From: Paenibacillus kobensis NBRC 15729
GTDB taxonomy: Bacteria; Bacillota; Bacilli; Paenibacillales; Paenibacillaceae
Assembly: GCF_004000825.1 (NCBI RefSeq)
Contig: NZ_BILZ01000010.1
Span: 1 to 64,000 of the forward strand
Length of the DNA: 64,000 bases
Direction: 5' to 3'
In this document: positions 25,350 to 34,400 of the stretch, piece after piece
Layout: each line of letters starts with the position of its first letter
How positions within the stretch are numbered: position 1 is the stretch's first letter
The notes under the pieces: generated by a model
What the model was told of the DNA's origin: nothing
The model's database searches: none
What the model saw: only the letters and a program-made list of their open reading frames with translations
Made by a program: the position numbers and the translations under genes

Positions 25350-26825
25350 TTGAATCGTTCGTTCTCGATCTCGCAATACCCTGATGTGAAAGCGGTAACA
25401 AATCAACTGGACCATTTGATTAAGCTGCCGATTTATTCAATTAAGCGCGATAAGCTGAAGCAGTACGAGAGCGAATATTTCGAAGCGAAATGCACACAGT
25501 CGAAAGCGATGATCGAAGAAGCGATGCAAATTATTCCGGGCGGCGTTCAGCACAATTTGGCGTTCAACCATCCGTTCCCGCTTGTCTTCACGAAGGCCGA
25601 GGGCGCTTATCTCTACGATATCGACGGAAACCGCTATTACGACTTCTTGCAGGCCGGCGGGCCAACTGTTCTTGGCAGCAATCCGGCAGCGGTAAGAGAG
25701 AAAGTGATCGAGCTGCTGAACGACTGCGGGCCTTCTACCGGCTTATTCCATGAGTATGAATATAAACTAGGGCGCAAAATCGCAGAAAGCATCCCGAACG
25801 TCGATATGTTCCGTATGCTCGGTTCCGGTACGGAAGCTTGCATGGCGGCCATCCGCGTTGCGCGGCTCGCGACCAAGCATAAGAACGTGATTAAGATGGG
25901 CGGCGCCTACCACGGCTGGAGCGACCAGCTCGCCTACGGCATTCGTGTGCCCGGTTCCAAGTGGACGCAGGCGCATGGCGTGCCGCGGTACATTTTCAAG
26001 CATACGCAGGAATTTTTCCCGAACGATCTGAACGACCTGGAACGCAAGCTGCGGTTCAACCGTCTCCGCGGCGACACCGCAGCCGTCATGATCGAGCCGG
26101 TCGGCCCGGAAAGCGGCACCCGCCCTGTCGACATGGAGTTTAACAAAGGCGTCGAAGCGCTCTGCCGCAAGTACGGTGCGCTGCTTATATTCGATGAGGT
26201 CGTGACGGCGTTCCGGATCGGTATGTCCGGGGCACAAGGCTACTACGGCGTATCGCCGGACTTGACCGTGTTCGGCAAAGTCGTCGCCGGCGGCTATCCC
26301 GGTGCAGGCGGTCTCGGCGGGAAGCGCGAGTATATGAAATATCTTGGCGCCGGCATCGGCGAGAAGCATAAGAAAGCAATGGTCGGCGGCACCATGGCGG
26401 CGAACCCGCTCAGCTGCGTGGCTGGCTACTATACGTTGTGCGAGATTGAGCGAACCGGCGCAATCGAACAGTCCGGCCGAATGGCCGACCGGTTAACCGC
26501 AGGGCTGCAGTCGCTAATTCACAAGTACGAACTCCCGTTTGTCGCTTTCAACCAAGGCTCGATCTGCCATCTGGAGACGGTAGGCACGATGCATTTTGCG
26601 ATCAACTGGTCGAAGCCATGGCAAATTCCGTCGATTCTGAAGGAAACGTCGCGGCGCAAGAAAGAAATGGAGCATATGGGCGCTGCCTATATGGCGGAGG
26701 GCATCGTCACGCTGGCTGGCAGCCGGATGTACACAAGCGGCGCCTATACGGAAGACATGATCGACGATGTGCTCGGCCGGTTCGACCGCATATTCAGCCA
26801 TGTGGCGCTGTTGGAGGAGAAATAG
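25350..26825 (+). CDS. Class III PLP aminotransferase (glutamate-1-semialdehyde-aminomutase-like)
   Basis: A fold-type I aminotransferase of 491 residues, first gene of a four-gene operon. PLP-contacting features are the Gly-Ser-Gly-Thr-Glu loop (MLGSGTEACMAAIRVAR), the Asp of LLIFDEVVTAFR, and the Schiff-base Lys310 in FGKVVAGGYPGAGG. The chain is longer than GSA aminomutase (about 430), mainly at the N-terminus (some 60 extra residues). The start is a TTG at 25350, eight bases after GGAGGT; upstream in-frame ATGs lack ribosome sites. Neighbouring aldolase, sugar kinase and transporter make heme synthesis unlikely and point to an amino-sugar, amino-polyol or related substrate. A perfect cre site lies near its 5' end. 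Confidence 0.8.
   Translation: MNRSFSISQYPDVKAVTNQLDHLIKLPIYSIKRDKLKQYESEYFEAKCTQSKAMIEEAMQIIPGGVQHNLAFNHPFPLVFTKAEGAYLYDIDGNRYYDFLQAGGPTVLGSNPAAVREKVIELLNDCGPSTGLFHEYEYKLGRKIAESIPNVDMFRMLGSGTEACMAAIRVARLATKHKNVIKMGGAYHGWSDQLAYGIRVPGSKWTQAHGVPRYIFKHTQEFFPNDLNDLERKLRFNRLRGDTAAVMIEPVGPESGTRPVDMEFNKGVEALCRKYGALLIFDEVVTAFRIGMSGAQGYYGVSPDLTVFGKVVAGGYPGAGGLGGKREYMKYLGAGIGEKHKKAMVGGTMAANPLSCVAGYYTLCEIERTGAIEQSGRMADRLTAGLQSLIHKYELPFVAFNQGSICHLETVGTMHFAINWSKPWQIPSILKETSRRKKEMEHMGAAYMAEGIVTLAGSRMYTSGAYTEDMIDDVLGRFDRIFSHVALLEEK
25387..25400 (+). promoter_or_regulatory. CcpA cre site inside the aminotransferase gene
   Basis: TGAAAGCGGTAACA fits every position of the Bacillus cre consensus TGWAANCGNTNWCA. 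It begins 37 bases after the start codon. CcpA bound here would act as a transcription roadblock in the presence of preferred sugars, supporting a catabolic role for the operon. Confidence 0.65.
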
Positions 26826-26828
26826 AAG

Positions 26829-28046
26829 ATGACGACGATCGAAGAAGCGAAGCAGCTCGTCATTCAAGCCGGCATCCGGCTCGTCGAGACGGGGCTGATT
26901 GCCCGTACTTGGGGCAATGTCAGCCACCGCATTGACGGCGGCCGATTCGTCATTACGCCAAGCGGAAGGGATTACCGTTCGTTAACGCCTGACGATATCG
27001 TCATCGTGCAGACCGCCGATTGCAGCTACAGCGGACCCGTTAAGCCTTCCTCCGAACGAGGCGTTCATGCGGCCGTGTATAAGCAGTTTCCAGACGTCAA
27101 CTTTGTCATTCATACGCATCAGACATATGCTTCAGCAATAAGCAGCTGCGGGCTGAACGCGATCAACGTTGAGCGAGGCCCTCTCGCCGGCGAAATTTTA
27201 TGCGCGGCGTATGCGTTGCCGAGCACGAAGAAGCTTAGCCGCAGCGTCGCCGCAGCGCTGGCGGCGACCCAAGCCCGAGCCGTCATTATGCAAAATCACG
27301 GCGCGATCTGTTACGGCGCCGACGCCGAGGAAGCATTCTTGACCGCACAGCAGCTTGAAAGCGCTTGCGATCATTATATTAAAGCTGCTTACCGCCAGCT
27401 TAGCGGCTCGGAACGCGCGGATGCGGCGTCCATTAGCCGGTATGCGCTGCGGCTTGACCGTGATGCGGTCTCCGATGAAGGGGCGCATTCGGCGGTATTG
27501 CACGACATCGAGAAGCGCTTGCCGAACAGCCGCCGTACAGAGGACGGCTATGCACTGCTTGACCCGGAATCGGGTAATGAAGTGATGCGAATTCGGTTCG
27601 ACGAACCGGAAGCTTCTTTGCCGGAAGAGGCTCGAATCTACCGGCAGCTTTATTTGAACCATCGAAGCATTCAGCATACGACGTGGAATAGTTGTCCGGA
27701 AGCGGTCGCCATCTCACAGATAGGCGCGGCGCTGAAACCGATGCTCGATGATTACGCCCAAATCGTCGGCACGTCGGCGAAAGCCGTCGGCAATCAGCTA
27801 GGCGCCGTCAACCGGGCTCTTAAGCGGTCCTCTGCCGTGTTCGTTCGCGATCTTGGCGCCTTATGCTGCGGGAGCAGCGAAGACGACGCGAATGCTGTAA
27901 GCATGGTCGTCGACAAGAACTGCAAGGCGTACGTCGCAGCACGGCTGCTGACCGATGCGAAGCCGATTCATTACCTCGAAAGCTTGCTGATGAGATTCGT
28001 TTATTTAAAACAATATTCGAAGCAAGCTGCCAAATCGGCTCATTGA
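26829..28046 (+). CDS. Class II aldolase/adducin protein with extra C-terminal half
   Basis: A 405-residue protein, nearly twice the length of ordinary class II aldolases or ribulose-5-phosphate epimerases. The N-terminal half is a complete domain: GN-x-S motif at 29-32, PSS/ERG with Glu76, zinc ligands His95 and His97 (HTHQTY) and His157 (MQNHGAI). The C-terminal half (about 230-400) looks like a second, degenerate copy of the fold (SKAYVAARL-type end, no His pair). It would cleave or epimerise a phosphorylated sugar. It starts three bases after the aminotransferase stop, with GGAGGAG upstream, so the two are tightly coupled. Confidence 0.78.
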   Translation: MTTIEEAKQLVIQAGIRLVETGLIARTWGNVSHRIDGGRFVITPSGRDYRSLTPDDIVIVQTADCSYSGPVKPSSERGVHAAVYKQFPDVNFVIHTHQTYASAISSCGLNAINVERGPLAGEILCAAYALPSTKKLSRSVAAALAATQARAVIMQNHGAICYGADAEEAFLTAQQLESACDHYIKAAYRQLSGSERADAASISRYALRLDRDAVSDEGAHSAVLHDIEKRLPNSRRTEDGYALLDPESGNEVMRIRFDEPEASLPEEARIYRQLYLNHRSIQHTTWNSCPEAVAISQIGAALKPMLDDYAQIVGTSAKAVGNQLGAVNRALKRSSAVFVRDLGALCCGSSEDDANAVSMVVDKNCKAYVAARLLTDAKPIHYLESLLMRFVYLKQYSKQAAKSAH

Positions 28047-28060
28047 AGGGTGGAATCGAC

Positions 28061-29314
28061 ATGAACCGCAGCGGTATGCCATCGTGGTACAAATGGGTCG
28101 TTCTGCTCTCTATCGTGCCTATCGTCGTCTCGACCGAAATGATGTGGCTTTCCTTGGCGCCTGTCTCCACTCTGGCGGAACAGTATTACGGCGTCAGCAG
28201 CTTGTCTATTACACTCTGCTCCATGAGCTTTATGATCATGTTCGTCTTATTCTCCGTACCTGCTTCTTGGGTTATCGACCGGTTCGGGTATCGGGCCTCG
28301 CTTATAACAGGCGCGCTTATTACGGCGGTATTCGGGATGCTGCGTGCCGTCTTCGCGGACCAGTTCGAACTGATCCTCATCATGCAGTTCGCCGTCGCAA
28401 TCGGACAGCCGTTCCTGCTTAACATTACGACGAAGGTTGCCGCGAATTGGTTCCCGGTCTCCGAGCGGTCGACCGCTGCGGGCATTCTGACGCTTGCCCA
28501 ATATGTCGGGTTCGTCGTTCCAATGGCCATCGCGCCTGTAGTGGCGGAACGTTCGGGCATCCCGGATATGTTCATGCTGTTCGCCATCGTTGCCGCTGTT
28601 TCAGCCGTCATCGCGATCGTTCTTACGAGAGAAGCACCGGCTGGAGTCAAGCGCAGCGAACAGGCCGGAGAGCGGCTGCACGCCGGCTCGCTCAAGCAGC
28701 TTGTTGCGAACCGTGGCTACATGCTCATTCTTATCATCAGCTTTGTATCCATCGGCATCTTCAATACGATATTAACGCTGCTCGAATCGATCGTCACGCC
28801 CCGCGGACTTACGTCCGAACAAGCGGGCATTGTCGGAGCCGTATTTATCGTCGCCGGGATCATCGGGGCCGTCATCCTTCCGGTATTATCGGATAAATTC
28901 CGCGTTCGAGTTCCGTTCTTCATCGGTGCGATTGCTGTTCTTATCCCTGCCTATGCCGGGCTCACATTTGCCCGCGGTGAGCTGCTTCTTGCCGGAATCG
29001 CCGGAATCGCCGGGTTTATGATCATGGGAGCAGCGCCGATCTTGTTCCAGCACGGCTCTGAGGCGGCCTATCCGATACCGGAAGGCGCTTCACTCGGCTT
29101 TATTCTGCTGATGGGACAAATATCGGGCACGGCTTTCGTCTACTTATTTGAAACAACGGCAGATGCGTTCGATTCCATCGTCTGGCCGATGCTTGCTTTT
29201 GTCGTCATGACAGCGGCGCTGCTTCCTCTTGCCTTCCGGATGAAGGAATCCGCCGTGTTCGTCCGTCCGTCCTCCCCGGACCGGACAGCGGCAGCGGAAT
29301 CCGAATTCAAATAA
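28061..29314 (+). CDS. Major facilitator superfamily transporter
   Basis: A 417-residue, 12-segment membrane transporter. The conserved MFS loop between segments 2 and 3 is present as DRFGYRASLITG, and the equivalent loop in the second half as SDKFRVRVPF. It starts 14 bases after the aldolase stop; AAGGGTGG precedes the ATG at 28061. Substrate is not readable from the sequence, but its place between aldolase and sugar kinase suggests uptake of the operon's substrate as the free compound, which the kinase would then phosphorylate. Confidence 0.85.
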   Translation: MNRSGMPSWYKWVVLLSIVPIVVSTEMMWLSLAPVSTLAEQYYGVSSLSITLCSMSFMIMFVLFSVPASWVIDRFGYRASLITGALITAVFGMLRAVFADQFELILIMQFAVAIGQPFLLNITTKVAANWFPVSERSTAAGILTLAQYVGFVVPMAIAPVVAERSGIPDMFMLFAIVAAVSAVIAIVLTREAPAGVKRSEQAGERLHAGSLKQLVANRGYMLILIISFVSIGIFNTILTLLESIVTPRGLTSEQAGIVGAVFIVAGIIGAVILPVLSDKFRVRVPFFIGAIAVLIPAYAGLTFARGELLLAGIAGIAGFMIMGAAPILFQHGSEAAYPIPEGASLGFILLMGQISGTAFVYLFETTADAFDSIVWPMLAFVVMTAALLPLAFRMKESAVFVRPSSPDRTAAAESEFK

Positions 29315-29327
29315 GGCGGTGTGGTCG

Positions 29328-31001
29328 GTGGGCCTCTACGTTCTTTCGTACGATGTCGGGACATCCGGCGTCAAAACATGCATTTACCATATTGCAGAGA
29401 CGATTACGCTTGCAGCCAGCGCAACGGAAGGCTACGGGTTAACGATTCACGAGCAAGGCGGTGCCGAACAGAATCCGTCGGACTGGTGGCAGGCAATGTG
29501 CCGGACGACCCGGCAAGTGCTTCGCGACAGCCAGATTCCAGCTGATCTAATACGAGGAATCTCCTTTTGCGCACAAATGCAAGGACTCGTGCTCGTCGAC
29601 CAGGACGGCAATCCGGTTCGTCACGCGATGAGCTATATGGATCACCGGGCGGTGCAAGAGCACCGGGACGGTATCCGGCACGGGCTTCGGATCGCCGGAT
29701 TGAACGCGCGGAAGCTGATCCGTTCGCTTATCACGACGCGTGCGGTTGCGGCCAGCGTCAAAGATCCGGTCTGGAAATACAAATGGGTGCAACGCAATGA
29801 GCCGGAACGGTTCGAACGGGTGTACCGGTGGCTAGATGTGAAAGATTACCTGATCCATCGATGCACGGGCGAATTCGTCATGACGGAGGACAGCGCCTAT
29901 GCGACGCTCCTCTACGATGCCAGACAAGGAAAGAAACGTTTCAGCGAAGCGCTGTGCCGAATGTTCGGTGTGGATTACAACCATATGCCGCGCGTCATTC
30001 CATCCACAGCTATGGCAGGTCGGTTAATAAGCCGTGCAGCGCAGGAGCTCGGACTGTCTGAGGGCGTTGCCGTATTCGGCGGAGGCGGAGACGCCTCACT
30101 CATCGGCGTTGGAGCAGGTGCTGTCGAGGAAGGCGATACGCATATTTATCTCGGCACATCGGGATGGGTATCAACATCCGTCCGCAAGCAGCATCTCGAT
30201 ACGCGGCATATGATTGCCTCTATCGTCGGGGCGAATCCCCGTTACTATCACTATTTCAGCGAGCTGGAGACGGCAGGCAAATGCCTCGAATGGGTCAAGG
30301 ACCATCTCGCGCTGGACGAGATCGGCGTTTACTTAGATCAACGGCAAATCGCCGATGCCAGCGTCCCGCACGATTCGCAGGAAACCGTCTACCGGAGCTT
30401 ATACGATTATATGATGCACGCGATTAAGAACGTACCGGCCGGAAGCAACGGCGTCATTTTTACCCCGTGGCTGCACGGTAACCGCAGTCCGTTCGAGGAT
30501 GCGAATGCAAGAGGCATGTTTTTCAACATTAGTATCGACACCGGCAAAACCGAACTGATCCATGCCGTAATCGAAGGAATCTGCTATCATCTGCGCTGGA
30601 TGCTGGAAGCTCAGGAGCGGAAAATCCGCATCTCCCGGATCATCCGGCTCGTAGGCGGAGGTGCCCTTGCCCCTTTAACATGCCAAATACTGGCCGACAT
30701 TCTAGGGAGAGAGGTCGAAACGGTCGACGAACCTCACAACGCCGGCGCCATCGGAGCAGCCGTCGTCGCAGCGGTCGGCCTCGGCGTTATTGGATCGGTC
30801 GATGAGGCCAAGACGCTGATTCGCCCAAGTCGGCGATATGTCCCGAACGAGAGTAATAAGGCGGTATACGATACATGCTTCACGGTTTTCCAATCGTTGT
30901 ATGCAAGCAATAAAAAGGCGTTCAGACAGTTAAACGGTATTGCAGATGATAAGCCTACCATTCATAATAATTACAAGAATAGGAAGGAATTATCCGTCTA
31001 A
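29328..31001 (+). CDS. FGGY-family carbohydrate kinase
   Basis: A 557-residue sugar or polyol kinase of the xylulokinase/gluconokinase group. It has the phosphate-1 loop DVGTSGVKT near residue 10 and SFCAQMQGLVLVD in the sugar-binding N domain. Further on are the GxGxxxxLIGVGAG stretch, phosphate-2 region YLGTSGWVS, and the FGGY C-terminal signature HAVIEGICYHLRWMLE followed by LVGGGALAPLTCQILADILG. The start could be GTG 29319 or GTG 29328; the latter has better spacing from AAGGCGG. It is the last gene of the aminotransferase-aldolase-MFS-kinase operon. The substrate cannot be assigned. Confidence 0.85.
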   Translation: MGLYVLSYDVGTSGVKTCIYHIAETITLAASATEGYGLTIHEQGGAEQNPSDWWQAMCRTTRQVLRDSQIPADLIRGISFCAQMQGLVLVDQDGNPVRHAMSYMDHRAVQEHRDGIRHGLRIAGLNARKLIRSLITTRAVAASVKDPVWKYKWVQRNEPERFERVYRWLDVKDYLIHRCTGEFVMTEDSAYATLLYDARQGKKRFSEALCRMFGVDYNHMPRVIPSTAMAGRLISRAAQELGLSEGVAVFGGGGDASLIGVGAGAVEEGDTHIYLGTSGWVSTSVRKQHLDTRHMIASIVGANPRYYHYFSELETAGKCLEWVKDHLALDEIGVYLDQRQIADASVPHDSQETVYRSLYDYMMHAIKNVPAGSNGVIFTPWLHGNRSPFEDANARGMFFNISIDTGKTELIHAVIEGICYHLRWMLEAQERKIRISRIIRLVGGGALAPLTCQILADILGREVETVDEPHNAGAIGAAVVAAVGLGVIGSVDEAKTLIRPSRRYVPNESNKAVYDTCFTVFQSLYASNKKAFRQLNGIADDKPTIHNNYKNRKELSV

Positions 31002-31044
31002 TCGCCTTATTATTCACCTTCGATAACGAGAGGAGCTTGAATGT

Positions 31045-31389
31045 ATGAACGAAGATGTAAAGCTGTTTCTAGAATCCGTACAGGTACCTTGGCAAGCCGA
31101 ACTGTGCGTTAGCCTTCGCGATGCCGTCCAGCAAGCGATACCTGATATGCAGGAGCGGATCCAGTACAAGAAACCGCATTTTCTGAAAAACGGCAAGTAT
31201 GCCGCCGTCATCTCGACGTCTAAGGATGCGGTCAGCTTCACGATCTTTAATGCGGCCGAGCTGACACTGCCTGGCAATCTGTTCGACGGCCCGCCGGAAA
31301 GAAAGACGATCAAGCTGCGCAGCGGCGAGTTACCGGTCGAGCTAGAGCAGTTGTCCACTTGGGTGAAGGAAGCAGCTTCCGGATTATAG
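31045..31389 (+). CDS. DUF1801-family protein
   Basis: A 114-residue soluble protein with the pattern of the DUF1801/YdhG group: an N-terminal LR.AVQQAIPDMQERIQYKKPHFLKNGKYAAVI core, then hydrophobic strands and the C-terminal KLRSGELPVELEQLSTWVKEA. Some relatives are described as iron chaperones, but the role here is unknown. GAGAGGAG precedes the ATG. It lies 43 bases after the kinase gene and before a strong terminator, so it could be co-transcribed with the sugar operon. Confidence 0.75.
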   Translation: MNEDVKLFLESVQVPWQAELCVSLRDAVQQAIPDMQERIQYKKPHFLKNGKYAAVISTSKDAVSFTIFNAAELTLPGNLFDGPPERKTIKLRSGELPVELEQLSTWVKEAASGL

Positions 31390-31404
31390 CTCATGCCGCG
31401 TACA

Positions 31405-31448
31405 AAACAGTGAAAGCCTGACCATAGTTGGTCAGGCTTTCACTGTTT
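31405..31448. terminator. Bidirectional terminator
   Basis: A stem of about 20 bases (AAACAGTGAAAGCCTGACC and its complement) with a very short loop and A/T runs on both sides separates the plus-strand DUF1801 gene from the minus-strand SLH gene. Confidence 0.9.
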
Positions 31449-31469
31449 ATGAAATTTATAGTCATGCCA

Positions 31470-34400
31470 TCAGGCTATCACAATAATAATGGGGTTGCTG
31501 GCTTCCTTCTGTTTTTCGAACGCATATACCTTAATCATTCGCCCAGGTTCAAATGTTTGATACAGTTGAATTGAGAAAGAACCATCCTCGTTCACCATGT
31601 CTCCAGTGATCCATTCATCTTTCTCAGTAGCAACATAAATGAGTGCGCCTGGTTGGCTGTAAGTCCCTTCGATGGTCGTAGACTGTGCTGTAACAGCGCT
31701 TGTCAGTACAGGTGGCGCCGATTGAGGCGATTGCTGAATTGTAATGTAGACAGAATCGCTTGGAAGTTTACCGACCTCATCACTAATGATATAGATCCGT
31801 TCACCACCCCGTATTATCGCTTGGATCCAAATCTCCCAATGACCGTCGTTCATGTCGGCATATCCAGCACCAATCGGACTGCCGTCGTCGCGAAATACCT
31901 CAAGAAATGATTTTTTGCTGGCGAAGCCGCTAATGGTATTGTTATAGCCATAAATATTAGAAATATTGTTCACGGAAGGCTGGCTAGTCCTCTCGACCGG
32001 CGATATTGTCGTAATCTCTAATGGATCGCTCAATACTTTGCCTGCCGCATCTGCTTTTATCATAATCTTATCGCCGGGTTTCACAGCAGGATTGCCCGGC
32101 ATACTTAAATAAAAAGTACCTTGTTCGTCCGCTCTGTTGCTGTAAATAAGAGTGCCGTCCTCATAGTAGAAATAGACATCGGCATGTGGGAGTGTTACTC
32201 CGCTAAACACATAGTCCCTATCCGCATATACCGAAGCACTCACGCTAGGAATTGGTGTCTTCTCGGTCGGAGCAACAGCTGTAAAAATGACCGGTTCACT
32301 TTCCTTCATCCCATAGAGCTTTGCTGTCACCTGATATTGCATACCAGTTGTAAGCTCTACGTTCCAAAACTCATTCATTCCTTCTGAATACGTGTATGCT
32401 GACGTAATAATATCACCTTGCATATCTTTCAGAAATAAATCCGCATAAGGCAGCGAGTACACCGTCACATAGGAATCGCTATATACGGCGCCCCGAATTT
32501 CCGGAGTCGGAGTCACAGGTCTGTTCTTCACTACTATAGGTAGCGGATCGCTTAGTAATTTCTCACGGCTTTTGGCCGTCAAGTATAACGTCTCACCAGC
32601 TATTGGTGCCGAGTTCAACGTTATATTATTATAGGTTCCATAATCATCATAAGCTGTACCTTGACCGATTACGGTACCATCCGCTCGTGTAATAACAATG
32701 CGTGAATCCTTCTCTGCGATTACCCTTATGGAATCATCATCTTCTAAAATATCCGCAGAGATGGACGGCTGTCCTGTAGTAACTGTCGGCGCACTTACCG
32801 TGATCAATACGGGAGTACTCCGTCCTTGGTCTTGTCCCTGTGCATGTACGAGTAATTGATCACCGACATTCAGCTTGGGACTGTTGAATAAACTCATCTC
32901 AAACGGTCCGCCACCACCAGTCCACCAGCCAATACTAGGGCCATTCAGTGTCCTAACGCTAATGTTGGTTTCGGAATTGTTCAATGCCTCAACGGTCCCA
33001 TGAATATAAATAGATTCACCGTCGTATACAGCGCTTGTTACAGTAGGAGGATTCGTCCTTGTTCTCTCTAGAACATTGATTTCGATTCGCTCGCCGCTCC
33101 ATCCGCCGTCTGAATACACCGTCAAATACAATTTATCGTTGGCATGGAGCACCAGATCCGGATTATAATCCATCAAGTTAAACCCGAAAAACATTCCGTA
33201 CTTACCATTCGGCGTTCTCAGCTTGGTTCCGTCGGCTAATTCAACCTTAATCTGAAACGGTCCATTTAAACCGCTGACCATCCCTTCAATATATCCCGTA
33301 TCAGCAAAAGTCGTTTCTTTTATATCAGGCTGTGGAGCACTCTCCTCGATCACGATGTCATCGGTGTTAAGGTCTTTACCTGTCTCAACGGTAAAAGTTC
33401 CACATGAACATACACGTATATTTTCCGCGTATACATTGAATGCATAGTTACCGGCGGCAACGTGGTTGAAAGTGAATTGCCCCTGTTGATCCGTTCTGTT
33501 CGAATACGTACCCGCTGTTCCGTTTATGCCTTCTAATTTGATAGCCACCATATAAACCGGGAAAGGATTTGGGAATTCATAACGCTTATACATCAAACGT
33601 CCCGTTACCGTGCTAGTCGATTTGGATACGGTAACCTTCGGCGCCGTCACCGTTGACGCACCTTTATAGGATAAGGAGTATACGACATCTTGACTGTTGT
33701 CTTCGTGGCCCTGTACCGCCGGAACCGTTAATCGAACGGTCGTTTTATTATCCAGAAGCTCAACCCTGCTACTCTCGATCCGCTGCTCATTCCCGTTATC
33801 AATCTTCTGGAACACAGCGAAGTCCGATGCAGGAGGAGCACTGCTCAAGCTCTTATCAAAAATAACATCAATCGTTCCGTTCACTGCGCTTATGCTTGTG
33901 ATTGCAGCAGGCTCAGAATTTCCGCCTCCGCCGCCTACCGGGAACCCGCCCCCGAAGAAACCGCCCATAACTGGAGCCGATTGACCGGGCAGAACGGAAT
34001 CTTTGGCCGCATCAGCCAACTTGACGTTGTCGATCTTCCCGTCCCCTACTATTGTTGTTGTGCTATTCAAGTCTAGGTTCTGAATCGTAACCGCTTTCTG
34101 AAGCGTAAACTTCTTAATCACAAGCTGCCCGCTAACCGTCATTCGAACAATCGTACCCGAGACGAACGTAAGATTGCCCACATTGCCATTCACCGTAAAC
34201 TGATTTACGCTGCCTGCAATCGACAGTTCTCTCTCTCCTGCACCGGACCGCTGCGGAAGAACGGTTACATTAATAAAGCCGTCCCCGGCACTGCCTAATT
34301 CCTCGAGTATAGCACTTCCTACAATTTGAGTATCCTGAATGACAGTCGTGCCTTCCGAGACTATTCTTACTATGTTCGATGCTCGATCAACAATAACAAT

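Noticed and set aside
25350-26825. HemL, glutamate-1-semialdehyde aminomutase of heme synthesis
   Set aside because: The protein has about 60 additional residues, and its operon contains aldolase, transporter and sugar kinase rather than hem genes.
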